Below, piece by piece: positions 19,485 through 27,683 of a stretch of DNA of 64,000 nucleotides. The stretch's first letter is position 1. The number at the start of each line of letters is the position of its first letter. This stretch comes from Nocardia wallacei (GTDB taxonomy: Bacteria > Actinomycetota > Actinomycetes > Mycobacteriales > Mycobacteriaceae), in assembly GCF_014466955.1 (NCBI RefSeq), contig NZ_AP023396.1, positions 2,170,001 to 2,234,000 on the forward strand, read 5' to 3'. The translations under genes were made by a program, and so were the position numbers. The notes under the pieces are model-generated. The model saw only the letters and a list, made by a program, of their open reading frames with translations, was not told the DNA's origin and did not search any database.

Positions 19485-20881
19485 CTCTTCGCCTGATCGC
19501 GTTTCTGCGCCTTCTGCAGCACATCCAGGATGGACTCGCCTACGGCCTTGGCTACCGGCGGCGGAAAGGCATTGCCTACCTGGCGGTACTGCGCCGTCTT
19601 GCCACCTGAAAACTCCCATTCGTCCGGAAACCCCTGGATGATCGCCGCCTGCCGAACGGTGAGCATCGGGCCGTCCGGACCGAAGAGGTCTCGCTCCTCG
19701 GTGCGCTTCTCGAGGCACGTTTCGATATCGTTGGCAACGCCCATGCCGGAGACCCCGAGTTGCTTCCACGACGCCTTCGCCCGGCTCGGCCCAAGGTCCG
19801 CGCCCCCGTGTTTCTTCGATCCCCCGACGAGTGTGGGTGCGATGCCCCCGCCCTTGCCCTTGAGTTCAGCATCGCGTCGGCGCGCCGTCTTGCGCCATCT
19901 TTCGTAGGCCCTGCGCGCTTTCTCGGCGTGAATGCCGTCGAAATATCGCTCATACCTCTCGCGCATCGAACTGTCGAGGCTTTCTGCGACGCTGACCGGG
20001 TCTTCGTGCGTCTGGGTAGGCCATTTATAGGCCAGTTTTCCGATGACGTCATTGCGGAAAGCGACGAGAACCGCGCGCGGTCGCAATTGCGGTACACCAA
20101 AATCGCTGGCCTCTAGGATGCCCCACTTGCCAATAGTGTACCCGAGGCCGGGTTCTTTCACTTTTTCGTCATCGTCATCGATATAGGTCCCACCCTCCAG
20201 CCTTGCCTGGATCCAGTCGCGATAACCCGAGAACTTCGGGTCCATGATGCCGCGGACATTTTCGATCAGGACGGCGCGTGGCTTGAGAATGTCGACCAAT
20301 TCCAGCATGCGCGGAAAGAGATCGCGTTCATCATGTTTGCCCAGCTGCTTGCCTGCATGGGAGAACGGTGGGCAGGGTACGCCGCCGGCAAGAAGATCCA
20401 AGCCGTGCTGGCTCAAAATATCAGCGCTCTTGCGCAAGTCGTCGTCCGGGTGGAACTTCTTGACATCGATGGAAAGGATGTCGCAGTGCTCCCGCTCCCA
20501 CGCCCAAACTTCGTGGTCTTCGATATTGAGTTTGAGAGTCTCGACGGCGTGCTCGTCGATCTCGATCAAGGCCAGATGGCGAAACCCCGCCTGGTGCAGG
20601 CCTACTGCCTGCCCGCCGGCTCCGGCACAAATTTCGATAGACGTGAATCCCTGTTCCAACGGCAACATTCCGGTGGTGTCATGCTGCTTAGGCCGACGAG
20701 GCCTGCTGGTTCGGCGCTGGGGGGCAGTCGATCGGCGTTGGGTTCTGCTTTTCTTTTGCGGTAGTGTCTCCCGGGCATTGTGCCCGACCGCTTCGAACAG
20801 TGGCTCAGTCGCTGCGGGGATAGATGTCGCCGGCACTCGCTCACCGTCTGTGTCTGCGTCGATGAAGCAAAGGTCGGTCAC
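19481..20881 (-). CDS. C5-cytosine DNA methyltransferase of a type II restriction-modification system
   Basis: A 466-residue DNA (cytosine-5)-methyltransferase that should protect host DNA from the nearby NgoMIV-type nuclease. Motif I (FTSIEICAGAGGQAVGLHQA) starts near residue 79. The catalytic PCPPFS lies near residue 169, ENVRG (motif VI) near 207, a target-recognition region follows, and motifs IX and X are at the end (TVRQAAIIQGFPDEW; QVGNAFPPPVA). About 75 residues of basic, low-complexity N-terminus precede motif I. The GTG start at 20881 follows AAAGG with suitable spacing; the open frame upstream would overlap the divergent vsr promoter. GCCGGC specificity is inferred from the neighbouring nuclease only. 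Confidence 0.92.
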   Translation of the reverse strand: MTDLCFIDADTDGERVPATSIPAATEPLFEAVGHNARETLPQKKSRTQRRSTAPQRRTSRPRRPKQHDTTGMLPLEQGFTSIEICAGAGGQAVGLHQAGFRHLALIEIDEHAVETLKLNIEDHEVWAWEREHCDILSIDVKKFHPDDDLRKSADILSQHGLDLLAGGVPCPPFSHAGKQLGKHDERDLFPRMLELVDILKPRAVLIENVRGIMDPKFSGYRDWIQARLEGGTYIDDDDEKVKEPGLGYTIGKWGILEASDFGVPQLRPRAVLVAFRNDVIGKLAYKWPTQTHEDPVSVAESLDSSMRERYERYFDGIHAEKARRAYERWRKTARRRDAELKGKGGGIAPTLVGGSKKHGGADLGPSRAKASWKQLGVSGMGVANDIETCLEKRTEERDLFGPDGPMLTVRQAAIIQGFPDEWEFSGGKTAQYRQVGNAFPPPVAKAVGESILDVLQKAQKRDQAKR

Positions 20882-20976
20882 ACTGATGCCTTTCGATGCG
20901 GAGGCCGGGGTGGGGCGGACGTGTGTGCGGGAGTATCTTTCCGCACGACATTCGCCCGCCTCGAACTGGGACCGCT

Positions 20977-21468
20977 GTGACTGGAAGCCGATCGGAAGAA
21001 GCCAGGAGAAAGGCCCACGAGCAGGGCCTGTACCCCGCACCTCTCAATGAGGGGCGTTCCCGGAACATGCGAGCCAACCGCCGATCCGATACCAAGCCTG
21101 AGGTTGCACTGCGAAGCGCGCTTCATCGGCTGGGGTACAGGTACCGCAAGGACTTCCGGCTCGACCTCGGCTCGATCAAGGTCCGGCCCGACATCGTGTT
21201 CACGGCCCGCAAGGTGGCTGTCTTCGTGGACGGTTGTTTCTGGCATATGTGTCCCGAGCACGGTCGTGAGCCGACGACCAACGAATGGTATTGGGCCCCA
21301 AAGCTTCGGCGGAACATCGAGCGAGATCGAGCTGCGGACGCGGCTCTGGCCGCTGCCGGATGGCAGGTGGTTCGGCTGTGGGAGCACGAGAGCCTGGACC
21401 GTTCCGTCGCCACCGTCACCAGAGCTTTGGAGAGCGGACCCGAACATGTGAGCGATCATATGGGATAG
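20977..21468 (+). CDS. vsr: Very short patch repair endonuclease
   Basis: Vsr nicks DNA at T:G mismatches formed by deamination of 5-methylcytosine and so protects a genome carrying a C5 methyltransferase. The 163-residue protein shows the family motifs in order: RSRNMRANRRSDTKPE, RPDIVF with the catalytic Asp, VFVDGCFWHMCPEHG with zinc-binding Cys/His, and NIERDRAADAALAAAGWQVV. The GTG at 20977 is chosen because conserved sequence begins soon after. It is divergent from the methyltransferase with 95 bases between starts, so the two share a control region. Confidence 0.93.
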   Translation: MTGSRSEEARRKAHEQGLYPAPLNEGRSRNMRANRRSDTKPEVALRSALHRLGYRYRKDFRLDLGSIKVRPDIVFTARKVAVFVDGCFWHMCPEHGREPTTNEWYWAPKLRRNIERDRAADAALAAAGWQVVRLWEHESLDRSVATVTRALESGPEHVSDHMG

Positions 21469-21516
21469 ATCGGGAGATGGCGGAGAGACTCTCCGGACGC
21501 GGTAGATTACCCGGCT

Positions 21517-22293
21517 ATGGGCGCGATGTTCCGGACCGACTTGCTGGGCTGGAAGCCGAGCAAGAAGAACAAACTCGGCTGGAGCTGGGTCCCGAACTCG
21601 GCTGACACCGACAGCGTGTCCAGCCTGCGGCTGGCGGCGCACGTCCTGGAGCGGATCAATGAACCAAACCCGAACTCGACTGGGGTGAAACCCATTGTGC
21701 CGCCGGATAATCCAGGCGGATTGCTTGAGACGCAGGTGCTGGCGGATCTGGACACCCAGCTTCGTGTCCTGGATCCACGCCGGGAGTGGTGTTTCGCCCG
21801 CGGCCGAGGCATCGACGAGTACGCGCAATACCAGCATCTAGCGGGTGTGGAGGCCGCAATCGCCAAGAATCCGAATCTTCGAGTGACCCTCGGCACCGAC
21901 TACCTGATCAAGCCAGATGTGCTGGTCGGGATACTCGGAACGCCTACCAGCACAAATCACCCTTGGCTGCACGCTGCAATCGCGTGCAAGTGGACGATCA
22001 GGTCGGACCGTGTGCAGAACATCCGTCACGAAAACGGCAACATGATCAGGCACAGACGGGGCCGCCTGCCGCACTTGGTGACGGTTACGGCCGAACCGCT
22101 GCCGACGCGGCTGGCTTCGATCGCACGCGGTACGGGCGAGGTCGATGCGACCTACCACATTGCCTACGACGAACTGGCCGAAGCTGTTGCTACACACGGG
22201 AGCCTGGAACAGCGGGATGCGTGGGAAGAAGTGACCAAGCAGGGGCGGCTACTCGACTACAAGGACTTGGCAAGGTCGCTGGTGGACTGGTAG
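21517..22293 (+). CDS. NgoMIV-family type II restriction endonuclease
   Basis: A 258-residue PD-(D/E)XK endonuclease. The catalytic set can be read as Glu71, Asp134 in IKPDVLVG, Lys158 in AIACKWTIRSDR, and Glu172 fourteen residues after that Lys, the same Lys-to-Glu spacing I recall for NgoMIV (K187, E201). The stretch GRLPHLVTVTAEPLPTRLA is also typical of the family. NgoMIV cuts GCCGGC, so that is the likely but unproven site. It lies 48 bases after vsr in the same direction and is convergent with the HTH gene. Reading frame is intact, so the R-M pair is probably active. Confidence 0.85.
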   Translation: MGAMFRTDLLGWKPSKKNKLGWSWVPNSADTDSVSSLRLAAHVLERINEPNPNSTGVKPIVPPDNPGGLLETQVLADLDTQLRVLDPRREWCFARGRGIDEYAQYQHLAGVEAAIAKNPNLRVTLGTDYLIKPDVLVGILGTPTSTNHPWLHAAIACKWTIRSDRVQNIRHENGNMIRHRRGRLPHLVTVTAEPLPTRLASIARGTGEVDATYHIAYDELAEAVATHGSLEQRDAWEEVTKQGRLLDYKDLARSLVDW

Positions 22294-22341
22294 ACGCTGG
22301 AAACCGCCGCCACATCGGGATGGCGGTGGCCGTGGGTCAGC

Positions 22342-23250
22342 TCACGACATCGCTGTAGATTCAGAGCTGGCAATCGCGTGGGCGAGTAGGGCAGTAGCAT
22401 CATCCACCCTGCTCTGTCCTAGTAACGCATGCGCGATCTGCATCGCCTCGCGACTGCCCGAGGCGCGTTGTTCAGGTCGGCCGCCGGCGTAGCTGATGAT
22501 CGTGTCGCTCGCTTCGGACAGGTGCAAATCACGGCAGGTGCCGATAGCATCGGCGGTCTCCGCCGGATCAGCCTGGGTGCCGACATGACGGATCAGTCCG
22601 TTGGCGTGCTCAAGATTGCCGGCGGCGAAGTACTCGATCAGGCTTGCAGCGGGCGGCCACACCAAGTCGGTCCTTTTGTCGTTGTGCCGGTCCCCTCGCT
22701 GGTGGGGGACCGGCACAACGGCGGAGGCGATCGCGGACCGGATTTCAGCCGGCTTGGCCATCGCCCGCGCCCCGCGTTCCGGCCTAGTACCGCCGCATGC
22801 CGGGCATATTGTCGGCAACTGGTGGTTCTCATCAGCAACCGAGCCGCTCCTGGTGGACTGGTTGGCGAGTGCCCGTCGGCGCCCGTTGAGCTCGTTCCAA
22901 CCTTCCTCGGTCCCATCGTCCCCGTACGCGAGTTCGTACAGCGCTTTGAGCTGCGCTTCTCCTGGCGGCCGCTTACGTATGCCGTGGACCAGGTCCCACA
23001 GGGCTGTCTTGCTGAAGTACCTTCTCTCCTTCAGTTGCTTTTCCTCGTCTGAGCTGAGCGGTCGTTCGTTCGCAAGTTTCCGCAGCGCTTCGCACCTCTC
23101 CTGCGACTTCTCCTCGAGCTTCGCCGCGACGCAGGCTAGTGAGGAGAGGCCGGTTCGCTGGATAAGCTCGCGCACCGCGTATCCAAGCTCGCGCTGTGCG
23201 GTTGGTGCGGTTCTGATCCGGTCCTCGTGAAAATCTCCAGGTCTTCCCAA
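22342..23250 (-). CDS. Helix-turn-helix DNA-binding regulator of the defence island
   Basis: A 302-residue protein I do not recognise in detail. The N-terminal 110 residues look like an actinobacterial HTH domain with an insertion (ELIQRTGLSSLACVAAKLEE; FSKTALWDLVHGIRKRPPGE as the likely recognition part). A Cys pair CPACGG follows, and the C-terminus is helical and Ala-rich (AHALLGQSRVDDATALLAHA), suggesting TPR-like pairs. A TTG start at 23250 is preferred because GGAGG precedes it at nine bases; the longer open frame has no ATG or GTG nearer. It is divergent from the zinc-finger/ParB/SNF2 genes and likely controls them. A 15-bp perfect inverted repeat lies inside the gene. Confidence 0.6.
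   Translation of the reverse strand: MGRPGDFHEDRIRTAPTAQRELGYAVRELIQRTGLSSLACVAAKLEEKSQERCEALRKLANERPLSSDEEKQLKERRYFSKTALWDLVHGIRKRPPGEAQLKALYELAYGDDGTEEGWNELNGRRRALANQSTRSGSVADENHQLPTICPACGGTRPERGARAMAKPAEIRSAIASAVVPVPHQRGDRHNDKRTDLVWPPAASLIEYFAAGNLEHANGLIRHVGTQADPAETADAIGTCRDLHLSEASDTIISYAGGRPEQRASGSREAMQIAHALLGQSRVDDATALLAHAIASSESTAMS
22681..22719. repeat. Perfect 15-bp inverted repeat inside the HTH gene
   Basis: GTTGTGCCGGTCCCC (22681-22695) and GGGGACCGGCACAAC (22705-22719) are perfectly complementary across nine bases. It falls in the link between the Cys-pair region and the C-terminal helical part, so it is translated (VVPVPHQRGD). Such a strong hairpin in a coding region is unusual and could be an inserted element or a transcription stop. 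Confidence 0.7.
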
Positions 23251-23523
23251 ACTCGTTCGCCTCCAGTCGAAGTCGTTGACACACGCCCTACGATTCTGCC
23301 TGCTCCTGGACGGGTTGCGTGGACGATCCTGTCCTGGATTCGTCCTGAATCTCGCGTGGGGACAAGTTCCAGGAACCAGGACACGCTGACCGAAAACCAG
23401 GACGCGATTTGCCTTTCCAAACTGTTGCCGCTCGTGTTCTCTGGTAACCAGCTTGGTGGGCGGGCAGGCGTGCACAGGTGGCTTGGCTGTCGCTTCGGCG
23501 AGAATGGGAAGGTAGATTTCTGA
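23251..23523. promoter_or_regulatory. Divergent control region with five CCWGG-containing repeats
   Basis: This 273-base gap separates the HTH gene from the zinc-finger gene. Within 97 bases it has CCTGG at 23305 and 23333 and CCAGG at 23369, 23376 and 23397, several extended to GTCCTGG or CCAGGAC, plus a near copy GTCCTGA at 23342. About 0.4 such pentamers would be expected there by chance. They are candidate binding sites of the HTH protein. Confidence 0.55.
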
Positions 23524-24198
23524 ATGACTATTCCGTCATGGACCGATTCGAAACTCGGCACTATGAAGCGCGTAGCGCTCTGGCTTTTGGAAGTGGTTGG
23601 CGAGGGTGAGTCGTTCACCAAGACTCAGCTGCGCGAGGCGTTTCCCGAGACGTCTCAGATCGATCGCCGCATGCGCGATTTGCGTGATTTCGGCTGGCGC
23701 ATCGACACCAGCCGCGAAGATCCCACGCTCGGGTCACACGAGCACCGATTCGTCAGCTGGGGCGAGGCGGTGTGGGAGCCTGGCAAGGGGACGCGGAAGG
23801 TCGGTGCGACGGTGACAGCCGCTGAACGGCATGAGGTGTTGATGCGAGACGGCCACAAGTGTCGATCGTGTGGGATCGGCCCGGGCGAGAAGTACGTCGG
23901 CACGTACATCACTTCGCAGCTTGATGTCGCACGACGTTCCGTTCGAATGCCCAACGGAGAGACGGAGATGCAGTTGGTGATCGAGTGTAACCGCTGCCGT
24001 ATCGGCGGGCGGGAGCTAACTGCCGACGTCGGCGATGTTCTGGCCCGCATCGAGCGTTTGCCTGTCTATGAGCGAATGATGCTGGCTGCCTGGGTTGATC
24101 AGGATGCCAGGGGGTTTAGTGAGGCAGAGGATCTGTGGGCCGCCTATCGGACCCTGCCAGCTGACTCCAGAGAAGTCGTCCGAGCGGCCTTGAGATAG
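23524..24198 (+). CDS. HNH-like zinc-finger protein of the defence island
   Basis: A 224-residue protein. Residues 10-75 look like a winged-helix segment (TQLREAFPETSQIDRRMRDL). From about residue 98 comes a treble-clef of HNH type: AAERHEVLMRDGHKCRSCG with a first CxxC, then a second in IECNRCRIGGREL. The usual His of HNH nucleases is not evident, since the place of the DH motif reads LDVARRSV, so it may bind DNA without cutting or use other residues. The C-terminus (AWVDQDARGFSEAEDLWAAY) is helical. The start ATG directly follows TTTCTGA. It precedes the ParB-like and SNF2-type genes by 74 bases, in one transcription unit by position. Confidence 0.6.
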   Translation: MTIPSWTDSKLGTMKRVALWLLEVVGEGESFTKTQLREAFPETSQIDRRMRDLRDFGWRIDTSREDPTLGSHEHRFVSWGEAVWEPGKGTRKVGATVTAAERHEVLMRDGHKCRSCGIGPGEKYVGTYITSQLDVARRSVRMPNGETEMQLVIECNRCRIGGRELTADVGDVLARIERLPVYERMMLAAWVDQDARGFSEAEDLWAAYRTLPADSREVVRAALR

Positions 24199-24272
24199 TC
24201 GGCTGGAAAGTCTCCGTCGCCGGCCGGGGGCCGACCGCATTTCTGCACAGCCTATTTAGGAGAATTTCCATC

Positions 24273-25706
24273 ATGTTCACTGACTACGGGCTTCCCCCGA
24301 ACGCTGCGGCTACCCGTTCGATGGTCGAGCAACGGCTACAGGAGCAGCGCGCGGGTGCGGGGGTACCTGAGACCTTGACGGTGGAGTGGCGTGGTGGGCC
24401 GCTTCACATCGAGGTAATCGACATGCCGCTCGATGTTCTGTCTTATAACCCTGGGACGCATCGGATCCGCGCGCAGCGCAGTCTCGATCCAGTTCGTGAC
24501 GCAGCACTGACAGCGGACCCTTGGAGTCCGGAAAGCCAAGACTACCTACGGCATTTGCTGACGATACGGCCCTCGGAGCCTGATCATCGCGATCCGGCCT
24601 TCGATGATTTGAAGAAGAGCCTCGAAGAGCACAAACAGATCGAACCCGGCCTGATCACGCGTGATGGAATCCTCGTCAACGGCAACACCCGTTGTGCCGC
24701 TCTTCGAGAACTCAACAACATCTCGAGTATCCGTGTGGGAGTGCTGCCGGCGTCCTGTACCTGGGATGACATCAACGACGTCGAGCTGTCTCTTCAGCTC
24801 CGGCCTGACGAGCGACGTAACTACTCGTACATCAACCATCTGCTCGCGATCGAGGAACAGAATATTCAACTCAATCGCGATTTGTCGGTGATCGCCAAGG
24901 CGTTCCATACCACAGTGAAGGCCTGCGAGCGCGATCTCTGGATTCTGGCTCAGTTGCGGGATTTGATCCAGCGCAGCACCACTGCCGACGGTCAGGCGCT
25001 GCGGCTCATGGATCTGGAGCGCTCGAAGGAGAAGCTCCTCGAACTCTACCGCGCCTACATCAAGGAAAGCGGCAAGAGCAAAGAACGAGCCGAGGTGTTG
25101 AAGGAGGCTCGGCTCGCGGCGATCGTGCTCGACTACTCGAAGACAGACATTCGCTGGATCGAGCCAGATTTCCAGAGTCGATATCTGGACAAGGCTTTGC
25201 CCGATGAGTTCAAAGTGGCTGCAACCGATGCCCCGCCTGCCGTCGAGATTCCTGGATTGGGTCGGTCCGTGAAGCCGACTGGAGCGAATGTCGTTGCCGC
25301 GCGTGCGATGACCGACAGGTTACTCCAGGCGAAGGCTGTCGAAGCGGCCGGCGAGGCAGTTGCGCCTGCTGTGCTGGCGGTTGCTTCCAAGGTCGTCGAG
25401 GCGTACAACCGCGCATTCGAAGAGGCCATTGAATCAGCCGGCCGGGACGGCCGGTTGCGGAAGAAGCGACTCGCTGCGCCGGACCGGATCAATGATGCGT
25501 GCAAAGACCTCGAGCAGTCGATCACCGACTTGGTTATGTCCAGGGGAAACTCGAGTCTGGACGAGGATGCATTCGACGACGCTATAGATCGGCTTCGTCT
25601 TGTCTTGGACAACCTCGCGCTCGAGGCGCAACGCACTATCGCATTGCCAGGAGACGGTCTTGCCTGGCTGATCGCTGCTGTGAATGTGAAGGCACCCGAG
25701 CTGTGA
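24273..25706 (+). CDS. ParB/Srx-superfamily protein of the defence island
   Basis: A 477-residue protein with a ParB/sulfiredoxin-like domain at about residues 90-160: FDDLKKSLEEHKQIEPGLIT followed by RDGILVNGNTRCAALREL, where the NGNTR stands in the place of the G-x-R-R nucleotide loop of ParB. In ParB and relatives this fold binds CTP or acts as nuclease. A helix-rich C-terminus (about 160-477) has no recognised domain. The ATG follows AGGAG at good spacing. Its last bases overlap the SNF2-type gene (GTGA), so the two proteins are probably made together and act as partners. It is not a chromosome-partition ParB: there is no parA. Confidence 0.65.
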   Translation: MFTDYGLPPNAAATRSMVEQRLQEQRAGAGVPETLTVEWRGGPLHIEVIDMPLDVLSYNPGTHRIRAQRSLDPVRDAALTADPWSPESQDYLRHLLTIRPSEPDHRDPAFDDLKKSLEEHKQIEPGLITRDGILVNGNTRCAALRELNNISSIRVGVLPASCTWDDINDVELSLQLRPDERRNYSYINHLLAIEEQNIQLNRDLSVIAKAFHTTVKACERDLWILAQLRDLIQRSTTADGQALRLMDLERSKEKLLELYRAYIKESGKSKERAEVLKEARLAAIVLDYSKTDIRWIEPDFQSRYLDKALPDEFKVAATDAPPAVEIPGLGRSVKPTGANVVAARAMTDRLLQAKAVEAAGEAVAPAVLAVASKVVEAYNRAFEEAIESAGRDGRLRKKRLAAPDRINDACKDLEQSITDLVMSRGNSSLDEDAFDDAIDRLRLVLDNLALEAQRTIALPGDGLAWLIAAVNVKAPEL

Positions 25707-27544
25707 CTCGACCTGCAGATGCGCCATCGCTGCGATTGGCCTTCGACGTAACGCGCACCCGTGTGGAGCTGCGGACGCTGCCGGCATTCCAGCACGATTT
25801 TGCTCAGCTGACGGCGCGGATATCGACGAGCGGTCGTCGCGGCGCGCTATCCGCGGAGGTTGATCTCGACGATTTCCTGGTGAATCTGTCCGAGCTGGCC
25901 ACTTGGCCAGAACTCGATGTCGAATGGGATGCGGACCTCAGAGAGCTTGTCAGTGGTGTTCTCGATGATGCCGACGCGATGCAGCGCAGCCTGGAGCAGG
26001 GGCCGTCAGCACGCGCGATCGATACAGTCCGGCCCGACGAAGTCTTGGGTTTGCTGGGTACGGACTGGGTTGCGGACCTCACAGCCTTCCAGCAACGCGA
26101 TATCGCGCACCTGCTTTCTCTGCGCCACGGGGCCAACTTCAGCGTGCCTGGCGCGGGTAAGACTCGGGTGGCCCTTGCGGTCTATGCGGCGATGCGTGAA
26201 CGCGGAAAGGCCCTGCGGCTCTTGGTAGTAGGGCCAAAATCGGCATATGAGTCGTGGGAGTACGAGAGCTCGATCTGTTTCAGGGAACCTCTGCGCACCG
26301 CAGTGGCTGGGCGAACAACTGATCCTCTCGCAGAACTGCGCGTCGTGAATTACGAGCGACTGGGCCGCTCGCTGCCCGGCATGGCTGCATGGCTGCGAAC
26401 AGGGCCGTCGATGATCGTGCTGGACGAGGCCCATCGGATGAAGCTCGGGGCCAGAGGTACTTACGGGTCATCGTGCCTGGCGCTGGGGCCCCTGGCGGAT
26501 AGGCGGTTGATTCTCACTGGTACACCGGCTCCCAATGGAGCAAAGGACCTGGAGAGCCTTCTATCGTTCGTGTGGCCGGGTCACGGAAAGCGGGTGGTGA
26601 CAGAGGCTGTCGGTGGCGGAGATCTGGCCTACGCCAGTTCGGTGCTGCGGCCGTTGTTTACCAGAACGACCAAGCATGAACTGGGTCTGCCACCATTCGA
26701 GCCGAAGATCCACTACCTGGACATGCCGCCTGTTCACCGGGAGGTCTACGAGGCGCTCAAAGGCAACTTTTCTGCCCGGGCCGAGGGGTCGCGGTCGGGT
26801 ATAGAGGCATTGGGCCGGGCCATGCTTCGGCTGCTGATGGCAGCAACTTGCCCGACCTTGCTGCTGGAGGGCGCAAGTCGATACGAACCGCTGGAATATC
26901 AAATCCCCGCGCTGGTTCCATCGCCTGGTGACTCGTTATTCGAGCTCCTCCAAAAGCTTCCGAGTGTCGAGCTGTCACCCAAGTATCAAGAGACACTGAA
27001 GATTATCGCCGACAACGTTGCGCGAGGACGCAAAACGCTGGTGTGGACCACTTTCGTTCGTAGTGTCACTACATTGGAGAAGCTTCTCGGTAGCTATAAT
27101 CCGGCCACAATTCATGGAGGAACTCCCGATCGTGATGAGCAGCTGCGCCGTTTTCGCCAGGATCCTGCTTGTCATGTCCTGATATCCAATCCGGCCACGC
27201 TCGGCGAAGGTATCAGCCTTCATCATGAATGCCACGATGCGGTGTATGTGGATCGGGACTTCATGGCTGGCCGTTTTCTTCAGAGTCTAGACCGTATTCA
27301 TCGACTCGGCCTGGCGCCCGATACCGAGACGAGGGTCACTGTGCTGGCAACTCGCGGTACTGTCGACGAAATCGTGGAACTTCGGCTTGCGGAGAAACTC
27401 GAGTTCATGGGCCGTATCCTGGACGATCCCGCAGTCCAGCAACTTGCCGATCTGCAGGAAGAACCGGCAGTCGGTGCGGGGATGGACGCTGCCGACGTTC
27501 GTGCGCTTCTGAGGCATCTCGATAACGCGCCCCGGACGAGCTAG
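25703..27544 (+). CDS. SNF2/SF2-type ATP-dependent DNA translocase
   Basis: A 613-residue helicase-like ATPase. About 145 N-terminal residues of unknown fold come before Walker A (FSVPGAGKTRVALAVYAA, near 148). Then follow motif II DEAH near residue 239, motif III TGTPAPNG near 275, and the second RecA lobe with ISNPATLGEGISLHHE and motif VI QSLDRIHRLG near 529. The VGPKSAYESWEYE segment is motif Ia as in SNF2 proteins. Expected role is ATP-driven movement on DNA, possibly remodelling protein-DNA complexes or loading a nuclease. The GTG start overlaps the ParB-like stop. Together with the ParB-like and HNH-like proteins it forms a candidate defence module. Confidence 0.8.
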   Translation: MTRPADAPSLRLAFDVTRTRVELRTLPAFQHDFAQLTARISTSGRRGALSAEVDLDDFLVNLSELATWPELDVEWDADLRELVSGVLDDADAMQRSLEQGPSARAIDTVRPDEVLGLLGTDWVADLTAFQQRDIAHLLSLRHGANFSVPGAGKTRVALAVYAAMRERGKALRLLVVGPKSAYESWEYESSICFREPLRTAVAGRTTDPLAELRVVNYERLGRSLPGMAAWLRTGPSMIVLDEAHRMKLGARGTYGSSCLALGPLADRRLILTGTPAPNGAKDLESLLSFVWPGHGKRVVTEAVGGGDLAYASSVLRPLFTRTTKHELGLPPFEPKIHYLDMPPVHREVYEALKGNFSARAEGSRSGIEALGRAMLRLLMAATCPTLLLEGASRYEPLEYQIPALVPSPGDSLFELLQKLPSVELSPKYQETLKIIADNVARGRKTLVWTTFVRSVTTLEKLLGSYNPATIHGGTPDRDEQLRRFRQDPACHVLISNPATLGEGISLHHECHDAVYVDRDFMAGRFLQSLDRIHRLGLAPDTETRVTVLATRGTVDEIVELRLAEKLEFMGRILDDPAVQQLADLQEEPAVGAGMDAADVRALLRHLDNAPRTS

Positions 27545-27633
27545 GGGTGGCCTGTGCCAGGTGGCGTACCGCGTGGCCGAAGTGGATCACCTTGGCAGAG
27601 CGTTTCGGGGTACGCCGATCTGGGAGAGGAAAA

Positions 27634-27656
27634 GGGACCGCCGTTCCGGCGGTCCC
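27634..27656 (-). terminator. Terminator of the small VOC gene
   Basis: GGGACCGCC (27634-27642) pairs with GGCGGTCCC (27648-27656). Read on the minus strand it lies 27 bases after the VOC-gene stop and is followed by TTTTCC. It may also stop leftward entry into the SNF2-type gene. Confidence 0.75.
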
Positions 27657-27683
27657 ATCCGAGGAAGTACGGCGTATCGGGGT

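Noticed and set aside
24273..25706. Chromosome or plasmid partition ParB
   Set aside because: There is no parA, parS-like repeats or origin nearby; only the core ParB/Srx fold signature is shared.
18716..27544. Prophage or integrative element
   Set aside because: No integrase, phage structural, replication or conjugation genes, and no flanking repeats or tRNA target could be found.
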